Positions 1 through 7,749 of a stretch of 8,138 bases of DNA are shown one piece after another. Origin of the DNA: Deltaproteobacteria bacterium (lineage in GTDB: Bacteria > Desulfobacterota > Desulfobacteria > Desulfobacterales > B30-G6); contig QMMS01000209.1 in NCBI GenBank assembly GCA_003647375.1, forward strand, positions 1-8,138, written 5' to 3'. The notes beneath the pieces are model-generated. The model did not search any database. It saw only the letters and a list, made by a program, of their open reading frames with translations, and was not told the origin of the DNA. Made by a program: the position numbers and the translations under genes. Position 1 is the stretch's first letter; each line of letters starts with the position of its first letter.

Positions 1-285
1 CATTCCCGGAAGATCGACTCTGTCCTGCAAGGTCAGCCCGGTATCGACGAAATCCCGTAATGCCTGGAGAAATTCTCCATATCCACCATAACCCAGTTGG
101 GTAACAAATCTGACAACTGTGGCTTCGCTGACGTCACAGGCTTCGGATAGCTCCCTGGTGGTCATGAAAACTGCTTTGCGTGGATATTGTATGATATATT
201 TTCCGATAACCCGCCCCTTGGGTGTCAAGGATGCCAGGTGTGTCATGATGCGCCTTATGACGGGGTGTGATTTGTTTTCTTTCAT
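1..285 (-). CDS. RpiR/MurR-family transcriptional regulator, N-terminal part (truncated by window edge)
   Basis: The reverse strand reads open for 95 codons from an ATG at 285-283 to the window edge without a stop. A good Shine-Dalgarno (AGGTGAG, about 292-298 on the opposite strand) sits just upstream. The peptide matches the HTH_6 domain of RpiR/MurR regulators: a 'LTPKGRVIGKYII' helix at residues 20-32, then the helix-turn-helix at about 42-65 with 'TTRELSEACDVSEATVVRF', followed by 'LGYGGYGEF'. Family members usually continue into a C-terminal SIS (sugar-isomerase-like) effector domain, which would lie left of position 1 and cannot be seen. The gene is divergent from the sox/etf cluster and shares a 246-bp intergenic region with it, so it is the obvious candidate for local control. 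The effector is unknown; family members usually sense phosphorylated sugars, so an amine-related ligand here would be unusual. Confidence 0.87.
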   Translation of the reverse strand, partial: MKENKSHPVIRRIMTHLASLTPKGRVIGKYIIQYPRKAVFMTTRELSEACDVSEATVVRFVTQLGYGGYGEFLQALRDFVDTGLTLQDRVDLPGM

Positions 286-310
286 AGTTTCTCACCTGAA
301 ATGGTTTAAC

Positions 311-324
311 GAAAGATTTCTTTC
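311..324. promoter_or_regulatory. Inverted repeat GAAAGA-TT-TCTTTC, possible operator
   Basis: A perfect 6-bp inverted repeat with a 2-base centre lies 26 bases upstream of the rpiR-type start codon and downstream of its candidate promoter. That is a typical place for autoregulatory repression. AT-rich symmetric sites are common for RpiR-family regulators, but I cannot match this one to a known motif. It could equally be chance in AT-rich DNA. Confidence 0.3.
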
Positions 325-361
325 ATCACTGATTAAATCTCTAACCCATGAAATATAATTG

Positions 362-391
362 AAAATAACCATACACAACAAAAGATGTCAA
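362..391 (-). promoter_or_regulatory. Candidate sigma70-like promoter for the rpiR-type gene
   Basis: Reading the minus strand, a consensus -35 TTGACA lies at 391-386. It is followed after 18 bases by TATTTT at 367-362, which matches four of six bases of the -10 consensus. It lies about 80 bases upstream of the ATG at 285. The match is by eye and the -10 is mediocre, but the perfect -35 in an AT-rich divergent region makes it reasonable. Confidence 0.4.
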
Positions 392-430
392 TCGATTTTG
401 AAGTTAATCATTGCACAATTTCTTTTTTGC

Positions 431-458
431 TTGACATGTTTTCTTACATTGGCATAGT
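431..458 (+). promoter_or_regulatory. Candidate sigma70-like promoter for the soxB operon
   Basis: A perfect -35 TTGACA at 431-436 is followed after 16 bases by CATAGT (453-458, four of six matches to TATAAT). A TG at 450-451 lies one base before it, as in extended -10 promoters. Transcription would begin near 465, giving a leader of about 65 bases before soxB. The -35 lies 39 bases from the opposing -35 at 386-391, so one regulator bound between them could control both directions. Confidence 0.5.
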
Positions 459-496
459 GCTATTACAATCTTTTTGATATGCGTACCGTAATAACC

Positions 497-511
497 CGTC
501 ACAATCTGACG
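497..511. promoter_or_regulatory. Short inverted repeat CGTCA-N5-TGACG in the soxB leader
   Basis: Perfect 5-bp arms (497-501 and 507-511) flank a 5-base centre, inside the predicted soxB mRNA leader and 9 bases before the Shine-Dalgarno. It could be an operator or a small RNA hairpin near the ribosome site. The arms are short, so confidence is low. Confidence 0.25.
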
Positions 512-531
512 CGACACCATAAGGAGAACCA

Positions 532-1758
532 ATGATGTTTTCTAAACATAAACCCCTGTGGGGGAAACAACCCCGATTAAAATCAAGCTACGAGGCGGTG
601 ATCATTGGCGGTGGTCTGCATGGACTTGCCACGGCCTATTACCTGGCCAGAGACCACGGCCTCACCGACGTGGCCATCATCGAGAAACGATACATTGGGT
701 TTGGCGGGGCCGGGAGAAACACCGCCATCGTGCGCGCAAACCAGCGGACACAGTATAATGTCCCGTTCTACAAGGAGGCACTTGACCTCTGGCCGGTACT
801 CACGAAAGAGCTCGACTTCAATTTAATGTTCAACAACTGCGGGAATCTGAACCTGATGCATAGCGAAGCCGCCATGAAAGCCGCTCGCATGACCATCGCC
901 ACGGCGCAGTTCCACGGGGTGGAGAGCCACCTGATCGATGCCAAGCAGGCCAAAGAGATGGTACCGGCACTGAACATATCAGAAGACATTACTTTTCCAA
1001 TACAGGGCGCCATGTATCATCCTCCCGGCGGCATTGTCCGCCATGACGCGGTTGTATGGGGACTGGCCAAAGGTTGTACAAAAAAAGGTGTCCACATCCA
1101 CCAGCAGACAGAAGCCACGGCCATTCACACGGAGGGTGGTAAAATCACCGGCGTCACCACCAGCCGCGGCCACATTAATACCCCCAGGGTACTGGTATCC
1201 GCCGGTGGCTATAGCGCAGGTGTCATCAACCATATGCTGGGTATCAAGCTTCCCATCAGCGTGCTAACCATCCAGGCCATGGTAACCCAACCCCTGAAAC
1301 CACTGCTCAACCATGTGGTATCTTCCGGTGCCTATCACTGCTACGCCAACCAGACACTGAAAGGTGAAATTGCCACCGGTGCCCACATGGATCCATGGCC
1401 CAATTACACGACGCAAAATACGGCCCATTACATCAAGCATCAGGCCGAAGCACTGTCGGATTGGCTGCCCTGCTTGCGGGGCGTCAGGTTCATGCGCATC
1501 TGGGGCGGCCTGGCCGACATGACCCCGGACATGGCACCGATTTTGGACGGCAATGATCCCATCGAAGGGTTTTACATGGACTGCGGCTGGGGGTATTTCG
1601 GCTTTAAGTCCTGTTCAGCGGCCGGAAAATATATGGCCCAGTTCCTGGCAACCGGTAGCTGTCCTGACATGCTCAAACCGTTTAACCTGCGGCGATACGA
1701 AAAACACCAGCTGATGGGTGAAACAGCAGCCCTGGTCAGTTATACACCGGACAATTAG
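532..1758 (+). CDS. soxB: Sarcosine oxidase beta subunit (FAD/FMN flavoprotein, DAO family)
   Basis: Encodes a 408-residue subunit that oxidises the N-methyl amine, normally sarcosine, to the imine at a noncovalent FAD and passes electrons to a covalent FMN. A Rossmann motif GGGLHG lies at residues 26-31 and its ribose-binding acid at E51 ('IIEKR'). 'GAGRNTAIVRAN' (59-70) and 'CGWGYFGFKS' (351-360) match the family's FAD and active-site segments. The FMN attachment His is kept as H171 in 'GGIVRHDAVVWG', close to His173 of the Stenotrophomonas enzyme. Length is normal. AAGGAGA at 521-527 serves the ATG at 532; an adjacent ATG at 535 is equally possible. First gene of the cluster, 24 bases before soxD. 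Substrate specificity (sarcosine versus another methylated amino acid) cannot be fixed from sequence; the subunit assignment is strong because soxD, soxA and soxG follow in the usual BDAG order. Confidence 0.92.
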   Translation: MMFSKHKPLWGKQPRLKSSYEAVIIGGGLHGLATAYYLARDHGLTDVAIIEKRYIGFGGAGRNTAIVRANQRTQYNVPFYKEALDLWPVLTKELDFNLMFNNCGNLNLMHSEAAMKAARMTIATAQFHGVESHLIDAKQAKEMVPALNISEDITFPIQGAMYHPPGGIVRHDAVVWGLAKGCTKKGVHIHQQTEATAIHTEGGKITGVTTSRGHINTPRVLVSAGGYSAGVINHMLGIKLPISVLTIQAMVTQPLKPLLNHVVSSGAYHCYANQTLKGEIATGAHMDPWPNYTTQNTAHYIKHQAEALSDWLPCLRGVRFMRIWGGLADMTPDMAPILDGNDPIEGFYMDCGWGYFGFKSCSAAGKYMAQFLATGSCPDMLKPFNLRRYEKHQLMGETAALVSYTPDN

Positions 1759-1782
1759 CTGCACTAAATTAGGAGAAAAACA

Positions 1783-2043
1783 ATGGCACTAACACTCACC
1801 TGCCCTATCTGCGGCAAACGCAATGGATATGAATTTCGCTATGGTGGAGAAGATAAAGGGCCCCGACCTGACGAAGAAGGGCTAACGCCTGTCGACTGGT
1901 GTAACTATGTCCACATGAACACGTGTACAGCAGGTATTCAGAAAGAGTGGTGGTTTCACCGTGATGGATGCGGGTCTTGGTTCAGTACCTACCGTAACAC
2001 CATCAGCAACCTTGAAGTAGACGCACCGGAGGATAGCAAATGA
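1783..2043 (+). CDS. soxD: Sarcosine oxidase delta subunit (zinc-binding)
   Basis: An 86-residue protein of the SoxD family, the small zinc-containing subunit that packs against the alpha subunit of heterotetrameric sarcosine oxidase. Zinc ligands are all present: C7 and C10 in 'CPICG', and H59 and C63 in 'FHRDGCGSWF'. Their positions agree closely with Cys6, Cys9, His59 and Cys63 of the characterised enzyme. The family hallmark 'EFRYGGE' is at residues 17-23. It has extra cysteines at 40 and 48 that I do not recall as conserved. AGGAGA at 1771-1776 precedes the ATG. Its stop overlaps the soxA start as ATGA (2040-2043), which points to translational coupling and fixed stoichiometry of the two subunits. 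Confidence 0.94.
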   Translation: MALTLTCPICGKRNGYEFRYGGEDKGPRPDEEGLTPVDWCNYVHMNTCTAGIQKEWWFHRDGCGSWFSTYRNTISNLEVDAPEDSK

Positions 2044-4955
2044 ACAGGCTTCATGAATTGCCAACACTGCGGATCGATACCACTGAAACACGTTCTCTGA
2101 CCTATCGGGGAAAATCACATCAGGGATTTTCCGGCGATACGGTTGCAACCGCTCTGTATTCCAATGGTACCCGGATTTTTTCGCGCAGCCTGAAATACCA
2201 CCGTCCCAGGGGGCTGTACAGTCTCGACGGCGAATCCAGCAACTCCTGTATGGAAGTGGATGGCATACCCAATGTGCGTACCGAAAACACCCTGCTAAAA
2301 GACGGAATGGTGGTCAAGGCACAAAACGTAAAGGGATCGGCAGACTTTGACTTGATGGCATTTATGGATAAGCTGGACTGGATGATGCCGGCAGGTTTCT
2401 ATTACAAAACAATGCACAAACCGGCGGCAATCTGGCCTGTCGCCATGAAGGCCATTCGTAAAGCAGCAGGCGTGGGAACCATCTCAGCTGACTACAAGGC
2501 AAAAGGACGCTATGATGAACTTTTCCTGACCGCTGATGTATGTGTCATCGGCGGCGGGGCGGCAGGTATGATGGCGGCCCTGGCTGCCGCTGAATCCGGT
2601 GTGCGTGTTATCCTGCTGGAGTCACGTCCTTATCTGGGTGGGTGCTGGGATTATCGGGTAAGCGGGTATACCGAAAACAAGCCCCTTTTCGCCCGATCCA
2701 GAGAATTGGCCGGACAGGTGGAAAGTACTCAAAATATCCGGGTCTTTAAACATGCCCCCATGGTGGGAGCCTACAACAACAACCTGATCACCGCCTTTCA
2801 GGTGGGAACTGTGAACGATGCCTTTACGGAACGTTATATTGAAATTCGTTCAGAAAGCGTTGTAGTGGCCACCGGCTGTATCGAGCGTCCCCTGATTTTT
2901 GACAACAATGAAAGACCCGGCGTCATGCAGGTGGCGTGTGCTCATCGTCTGGCACGAAGTTATGGCCTGTTGCCCGGTAAAAAAGCTGTTTTCAGCGTAG
3001 GCCACGATCTGGGCCTCGAGGCTGCACTTGACTTGTTTGATCTGGGCCTGCAGATACCTTGTGTGGCCGATATCCGCGAGGATGGTCATGACACCGGCCT
3101 ACTTGAGGCGCTTGCTCATAGAAAGGTGCCGGTACTCAAAGGTTGGGTTGCTGCCAAAGCCCATGGCTGCAAACAGGTAACCAAGGTGACCCTGGCCACA
3201 CTGGATGGAACCATCAAACGTCACATGCCCTGCGATCTGATAGTGGCTTCAGCCGGACTCACACCCGTGAATGGTCCGTTGATTCTGGCCCAGGCCAAAA
3301 TGGTCTATGATAACCACACCGGATATTTCCTGCCGGAAAAATTACCTGAGAACATGTTTCCGGCAGGCCGGGTGACCGGATGCAACCATCCACAATCCAT
3401 CGAAGCTTCGGGACGGTTGGCCGGTCTTAAAGCTTTGGCCGCCATAGGTGTGATGGATGATGCAGCTGTCTCTACCGCCGAAAAAGCAGCCGCTGTGCTG
3501 CCCGGTACAGACCGGGGATGCAAACTGGTCACGGCCCCGGTAAAAGGACGAAAAAGTTTCATCTGTTTTGACGAGGATACCACCATCAAGAACATCAAGC
3601 AGGCCATCGATATGGGGTTTGATGTTCCAGAATTGATCAAACGCTTCACCTCGGCAGGCACCGGGCCGGGACAAGGAGGCATCCCCGGTCACAATCTGCC
3701 CCTCTTTGTATCCAAATACACAGCCTCAGCTTCCACGCCGGTGCCCACAACCGCTCGTCCGCCGTTGATTCCAACATTTCTGGCCACATATGCAGGAGCC
3801 CACCACCACATGTTCAAACGAACACCATTGCATGCGTCTCAGAAAAAAGAGGGTGGTATCTTCCGCAATATCGGCGTCTGGCAACGGGCAAGGTATTTTT
3901 CCGAGGACTTTGAATGCCGGGATGAAATCCTAAATGTACGTAACAATGTTGGCATGCTGGACAGCTCTACCCTGGGGAAATTTCGGATTTTCGGTCCGGA
4001 TGCACTCAAAGCCCTGCAACGTCTGTACGTTTCCGACATGCACAGCATCAAGAAAGGGCGGATCAAATATTCAGCCATGTGCAACGACGACGGCTGCGTA
4101 ATCGATGACGGGATCGTGGTAAAGCGGGGTGACAACGACTACTATCTCACGACCTCCAGCGGACGCGCCGGCAATACCGTGGAGTGGTTTCGTTTTCACA
4201 CGCGCTATGATGGGTGGAAATACCACATGGTCAACCTCACCGATGCCATGGGTGTGATCAATATTTCCGGGCCCAATGCCCGCAAGGTTTTGACAAAAAT
4301 AGCGGATGCCGACATCTCCAACAAAACCTTTCCATTTGCCGGATACCGTGAGTTTACCATCAAGAATATGATTCCAGTGCGTGCCATGCGCCTGGGCTTT
4401 GTGGGCGAGCTGTCTTATGAGCTGCATGTGCCCTCTTCTTACATGCAATCTGTCTGGGATCTGCTCATGGCCGCAGGTGCCGAATTCAATATCCGGAATT
4501 TCGGTCTGGAAGCCCAGAACGTGCTGCGTATGGAAAAAGGCCATATCATTCTCGGTCAGGAATCGGAACAACGAACCAACCTCCTGGATCTGGGACTCGG
4601 CTTTCTCTGGGATCGGAAAAAAATTGATGCCAAAACGATCGGCGCTGTTGCACTTCGACAAGCCGAAAACGATCCAGGCCGCTTAAAACTGGTGGGTCTC
4701 CGTATGGATGACCATTCGCGGGCACCCCGGGATGGTGCCCTGATTGTAGATTCCCGTGTACGCGGTTACGTGGCTACAGCCAGGAAGAGTTTCGCCACCG
4801 GCGAAGCCGTGGGTATGGCTCTGGTGGAATCCCAACTCAGCAAACCGGGTTCATCGCTGGAGATTTATGAAGATGAATGCAACGAAAAACGGCTGCACGC
4901 CAGCGTCGTTCCCATGCCCTTTTATGACCCTGAAGGCAAACGGATGAAAATGTGA
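2040..4955 (+). CDS. soxA: Sarcosine oxidase alpha subunit (NAD-binding and GcvT-like folate domains)
   Basis: A 971-residue subunit of normal family length. Domains: a degenerate ferredoxin-like N-terminus at about 18-96 ('QGFSGDTVATAL', 'SLKYHRPRGLYS'), which lacks the 2Fe-2S cysteine set; an NAD-binding Rossmann domain from about 165 (GGGAAG at 171-176, acid E194) to about 475; a Bfd-like linker at about 505-550; and a GcvT (T-protein-like) domain from about 600 to 960. The last shows 'CVIDDG' (686-691, aligned with the Asp pair of glycine-cleavage T-protein), 'NISGPNARKVL' (741-751), 'GFVGELSYELHVP' (786-798) and 'GLEAQNVLRMEKGHIILGQE' (822-841). This domain should trap the methylene unit as 5,10-methylene-tetrahydrofolate. 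GGAGG at 2028-2032 serves the ATG. One leftover cysteine remains in each lost cluster region (C70, C509). Confidence 0.94.
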   Translation: MNRLHELPTLRIDTTETRSLTYRGKSHQGFSGDTVATALYSNGTRIFSRSLKYHRPRGLYSLDGESSNSCMEVDGIPNVRTENTLLKDGMVVKAQNVKGSADFDLMAFMDKLDWMMPAGFYYKTMHKPAAIWPVAMKAIRKAAGVGTISADYKAKGRYDELFLTADVCVIGGGAAGMMAALAAAESGVRVILLESRPYLGGCWDYRVSGYTENKPLFARSRELAGQVESTQNIRVFKHAPMVGAYNNNLITAFQVGTVNDAFTERYIEIRSESVVVATGCIERPLIFDNNERPGVMQVACAHRLARSYGLLPGKKAVFSVGHDLGLEAALDLFDLGLQIPCVADIREDGHDTGLLEALAHRKVPVLKGWVAAKAHGCKQVTKVTLATLDGTIKRHMPCDLIVASAGLTPVNGPLILAQAKMVYDNHTGYFLPEKLPENMFPAGRVTGCNHPQSIEASGRLAGLKALAAIGVMDDAAVSTAEKAAAVLPGTDRGCKLVTAPVKGRKSFICFDEDTTIKNIKQAIDMGFDVPELIKRFTSAGTGPGQGGIPGHNLPLFVSKYTASASTPVPTTARPPLIPTFLATYAGAHHHMFKRTPLHASQKKEGGIFRNIGVWQRARYFSEDFECRDEILNVRNNVGMLDSSTLGKFRIFGPDALKALQRLYVSDMHSIKKGRIKYSAMCNDDGCVIDDGIVVKRGDNDYYLTTSSGRAGNTVEWFRFHTRYDGWKYHMVNLTDAMGVINISGPNARKVLTKIADADISNKTFPFAGYREFTIKNMIPVRAMRLGFVGELSYELHVPSSYMQSVWDLLMAAGAEFNIRNFGLEAQNVLRMEKGHIILGQESEQRTNLLDLGLGFLWDRKKIDAKTIGAVALRQAENDPGRLKLVGLRMDDHSRAPRDGALIVDSRVRGYVATARKSFATGEAVGMALVESQLSKPGSSLEIYEDECNEKRLHASVVPMPFYDPEGKRMKM

Positions 4956-4965
4956 GGAAAGCGAT

Positions 4966-5607
4966 ATGACAGGTATACAAAGATATTCACCGGTGATGTT
5001 TGAATCCAGTGCTCAAAAAACAGAAATCCGTGACCACTGGAAAATTGTGCTGGCCTACCAGGAAGAGGGGCCCGGTCCCTGGTTGGTAGACCTGAGTCAC
5101 AAAACACGCTGGGATCTACAGGACAGCCAGATAGATGACCCCTCATCCAGTGGCCTGAGCGTGCCGCCTGGGCCCGGAAGATGCATTCTTTCAAAGAATG
5201 CGCTGGTCAACCGTATGAACAATACCCAGGCCTCCATCTGGCACCTGGGTACCGAGGAAATGGCACCACCTGATTTCAAAGGATGCACTGATGTCACCGA
5301 GTCTACGGTCTTTCTGGCCCTTTTCGGTTCTGATGCATTCCATATTGTCGAAAAGTTAACGGCGCTTGATTTTATGGACCCTGCCGGAACAGCTCCATTT
5401 TTGCTGCAGGGTCCTTTGTGCCACGTGCCATGCCAGATCGTAATTCTGGAGAAAGATATGGACATGTCCGGCGGCCTGCTCCTGACCTGCAGCCGGGGCT
5501 ATGCCGACAGCATGGTTCATGCAATTCTCGATTCCGGTGCCGAGTTTGGTCTGCGCCCTGCCGGCGAAACACGCTTTGCAAAGTGGGTACAACAAATAAA
5601 AATCTAA
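4966..5607 (+). CDS. soxG: Sarcosine oxidase gamma-subunit-like protein
   Basis: A 213-residue protein in the soxG position, 10 bases after soxA, with GAGGA overlapping the soxA stop as its Shine-Dalgarno. SoxG proteins resemble the N-terminal half of GcvT and complete the heterotetramer, but are the least conserved subunit. Supporting segments are 'GPWLVDLSHKTRWDLQD' (residues 37-53), which resembles the GcvT 'DxSH' entry strand, and a later 'VFLALFGSDAFHIVEKL' helix (116-132), resembling 'GPDA' folate-domain helices. No signal peptide or membrane segment is seen. I recognise the family mainly by length, context and these segments, so divergence from aerobic SoxG is possible. It probably has a structural role. 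Confidence 0.75.
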   Translation: MTGIQRYSPVMFESSAQKTEIRDHWKIVLAYQEEGPGPWLVDLSHKTRWDLQDSQIDDPSSSGLSVPPGPGRCILSKNALVNRMNNTQASIWHLGTEEMAPPDFKGCTDVTESTVFLALFGSDAFHIVEKLTALDFMDPAGTAPFLLQGPLCHVPCQIVILEKDMDMSGGLLLTCSRGYADSMVHAILDSGAEFGLRPAGETRFAKWVQQIKI

Positions 5608-5635
5608 TTATAAACAACCGATACAGGAGGAAATC

Positions 5636-6973
5636 ATGAACAAAGCATATGATGCCATCATCGTCGGGGCTGGCGTTATTGGTGCCCCCATCACCTATGA
5701 ATTGTCCAAAAAGGGCTACAAAACCCTGAGCGTGGACAAAAGAGCCGATGCCGGTGAGGGCTCGACGGCCGGATCCTGCGCTATTGTAAGGGCCCACTAC
5801 TCCACGGAGGACGGTGTTGCATTTGCCTACGAAGGCTTCAAATACTGGTTGGATTGGGAAAATTATCTGGATCATGTGGTGGATGAAAAAGGCCTGGCCC
5901 GGTATATGAACACCGGTTCCATTCTTTTGAAATCTCAGGGGCACAAATGGCAGGACGTTAAAAAACATTATGATGCCGTAGGTGTGAAATACGAGGAATG
6001 GGATAACGACAAGATTGTCGAACAAGTACCGGTGCTGGACCTGCACGAGTTCTGGCCGGTGCGGCGTCCCGAAGACCCCACGTTTTTTGATGACCCTGAA
6101 AAAGAACTCGAAGGCGGGCTCTTCTGTCCGGAAGGTGGTTATGTAAATGATCCCACCCTGTCGGCCCACAATATCATGCGCGCCGCTGAAGCCAAAGGCG
6201 CCGAATTCCTGTTCAATGCCGAAGTTGCCGATATACGAAGTGACGGCGGAAAGGTTCAGGGTATCACCCTGGCAGACGGCACCCAGATCGACGCCCCGGT
6301 GGTCGTGAATTGTGCCGGGCCCCATTCTTATAAAATCAATCAGATGGCCGAGGGTGTCTGGGAAGGCTGCAACATCAAAACCAAGGCTCTGCGCCACGAA
6401 GTCATGTACTGCCCTTCCCCCGAAGGCTATGATTATATCCACGACGGCTACCATCAGAGTGACGGTGACATCGGTTGCTATGTACGACCCGAATCAGGCA
6501 ACATGTTTCTCATCGGCTCTGAAGACCCGGATTGCGACCCCCAGGAATGGGTGGACCCGGACGAGTTCTACGCCGGCAGGGGTGGCCATGGCCGTGACAA
6601 CCAGCTCACCGAAGAACAGTGGAAAGCCCAGTGCTATCGTCTGGGTCGCCGCATCCCCACCCTACAGGTACCCAACCAGCCCAAGGGGGTTGTGGACCTC
6701 TACGATTGCTCCGATGACTGGATTCCGGTTTATGACAAATCCGATCTGGGTGGTTTTTATATGGCCATTGGAACCAGTGGCAACCAGTATAAGAATGCTC
6801 CGGTGGTGGGAGCCATGATGGCGGACCTCATCGACGCTTGTGAAAAAGGTCTGAATCACGACAAAGAACCGTTTCAATTTAGCATGAAATATACCGGTCG
6901 CAATTTAGACGTCGGCTTTTTCTCGCGTAAACGAGAAATCAATTATAACTCCAGTTTTTCCGTCAATGGTTAG
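5636..6973 (+). CDS. FAD-dependent oxidoreductase, DAO family (probable N-methylglycine or amino-acid dehydrogenase)
   Basis: A 445-residue flavoprotein with an N-terminal FAD fold: 'AIIVGAGVIGAPITYELSKKG' region with GAGVIG at residues 11-16 and acid D34. 'EGSTAGSCAIVRAHYS' (41-56) follows, and the C-terminal FAD-contact segment is at about 371-390 ('LGGFYMAIGTSGNQYKNAP'). It is a paralogue-type relative of SoxB rather than a copy. The His for covalent FMN in SoxB is absent (the aligned segment is 'GGYVNDPTLSAH'), and there is no 'WHAAG' covalent-FAD His as in dimethylglycine or sarcosine dehydrogenases, so FAD is probably noncovalent. It lacks a fused GcvT domain. A strong AGGAGG (5625-5630) drives it, 28 bases after soxG. 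Placed directly before etfB, it is a likely ETF-reducing dehydrogenase, for example for dimethylglycine or another secondary/tertiary amine; the exact substrate is unknown. Confidence 0.85.
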   Translation: MNKAYDAIIVGAGVIGAPITYELSKKGYKTLSVDKRADAGEGSTAGSCAIVRAHYSTEDGVAFAYEGFKYWLDWENYLDHVVDEKGLARYMNTGSILLKSQGHKWQDVKKHYDAVGVKYEEWDNDKIVEQVPVLDLHEFWPVRRPEDPTFFDDPEKELEGGLFCPEGGYVNDPTLSAHNIMRAAEAKGAEFLFNAEVADIRSDGGKVQGITLADGTQIDAPVVVNCAGPHSYKINQMAEGVWEGCNIKTKALRHEVMYCPSPEGYDYIHDGYHQSDGDIGCYVRPESGNMFLIGSEDPDCDPQEWVDPDEFYAGRGGHGRDNQLTEEQWKAQCYRLGRRIPTLQVPNQPKGVVDLYDCSDDWIPVYDKSDLGGFYMAIGTSGNQYKNAPVVGAMMADLIDACEKGLNHDKEPFQFSMKYTGRNLDVGFFSRKREINYNSSFSVNG

Positions 6974-6977
6974 ACCG

Positions 6978-7745
6978 ATGAAGATATACGTGTGTGTCAA
7001 ACACGTCCCAGATTCAGCCGCCACCATCACCGTCAAGGACAAAGCTGAGATCGAAGAAGGGATCACCTTTCTCATGAATCCCTATGATGAACACGCCGTA
7101 ACCGAAGCGCGTCGATTGAAGGAACGCTTTCTCGAATCGGAGGTGATCGTCGTCTGTTTTTCCAGACCCGAGGCCGAAGGCACCCTGAGATCGGCCCTGG
7201 CCATGGGAGGCGACCGTGGCATCCTGGTAACCACCGGTCATCGCCATGACCCGATCATGACCGCCAGGGCCTTGAAGACGGCCATCGCCCAGGACGGTCA
7301 GCCCGACCTCATCCTCACAGGAAGAGAATCCATTGACAGTGAGGGAATGCAGACCATGTTTCGCCTGGCACATCTTTTTAACATGCCGGCAGCAACCAAT
7401 GTGGTTAAAATTGAGATAACGGGGAATAATGCCCTGGCAACTTGTGAAAAAGAGGCTGGTGCCCGGGAAATACTGAAACTGGGAATGCCTTGCGTGCTGG
7501 CTGCAGGCAAAGGTCTCAACATCCCCAGGTACCCGACCTTTCCGGATATAGTCAAAGCACGCAAAAAGGAAATCAATATAATTGATGTCGAAAAACTCGA
7601 CATACCGGAACCAACGAGTCGCGTAGAACGGGTGCACCTTACACCGGTAGTGGAGAAACGTATTCCCAAAGAAATAACCGGCACGACAACATCGATTGCA
7701 GAACAGATCGTCACCATTCTGAAAGATGAAGCACGGGTAATATGA
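6978..7745 (+). CDS. etfB: Electron transfer flavoprotein beta subunit
   Basis: A 255-residue EtfB in normal length range. It begins 'MKIYVCVKHVPDSA', the standard family N-terminus, so I prefer the ATG at 6978, four bases after the upstream stop, over the in-frame ATG at 6966 that overlaps the previous gene by 8 bases. Neither has a clear Shine-Dalgarno, so translational coupling is likely. Family landmarks: 'NPYDEHAVTEA' (34-44), 'AMGGDRGILV' (75-84), 'LTGRESIDSEGMQ' (113-125) and 'GLNIPRYPTFPDIVKARKK' (179-197). L180 in the last segment aligns with Leu195 of human ETF-beta, the loop residue that docks onto partner dehydrogenases. With EtfA it carries electrons from flavin dehydrogenases to ETF:quinone oxidoreductase or a similar acceptor. 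Whether this ETF bifurcates electrons cannot be judged without the EtfA C-terminus. Confidence 0.95.
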   Translation: MKIYVCVKHVPDSAATITVKDKAEIEEGITFLMNPYDEHAVTEARRLKERFLESEVIVVCFSRPEAEGTLRSALAMGGDRGILVTTGHRHDPIMTARALKTAIAQDGQPDLILTGRESIDSEGMQTMFRLAHLFNMPAATNVVKIEITGNNALATCEKEAGAREILKLGMPCVLAAGKGLNIPRYPTFPDIVKARKKEINIIDVEKLDIPEPTSRVERVHLTPVVEKRIPKEITGTTTSIAEQIVTILKDEARVI

Positions 7746-7749
7746 AGAA

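Noticed and set aside
119..358. 79-codon plus-strand open frame
   Set aside because: It is antisense to the RpiR-type helix-turn-helix coding region and has no convincing family features.
390..397. AATCGATT palindrome as regulator site
   Set aside because: An 8-bp palindrome in AT-rich DNA is expected by chance, and symmetry does not extend beyond it.
2040..2340. Functional 2Fe-2S ferredoxin domain at the SoxA N-terminus
   Set aside because: The fold-level sequence is present but only one cysteine (C70) remains, so cluster binding is not expected.
4071..4661. 196-codon open frame on the minus strand
   Set aside because: It is fully opposite the conserved GcvT domain of soxA, with no family match or suitable context.
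5372..6454. 360-codon open frame on the minus strand
   Set aside because: It lies opposite the soxG end and the FAD oxidoreductase, both of which have clear family motifs. It shows no recognisable domain, and its length is explained by codon bias of the sense gene.
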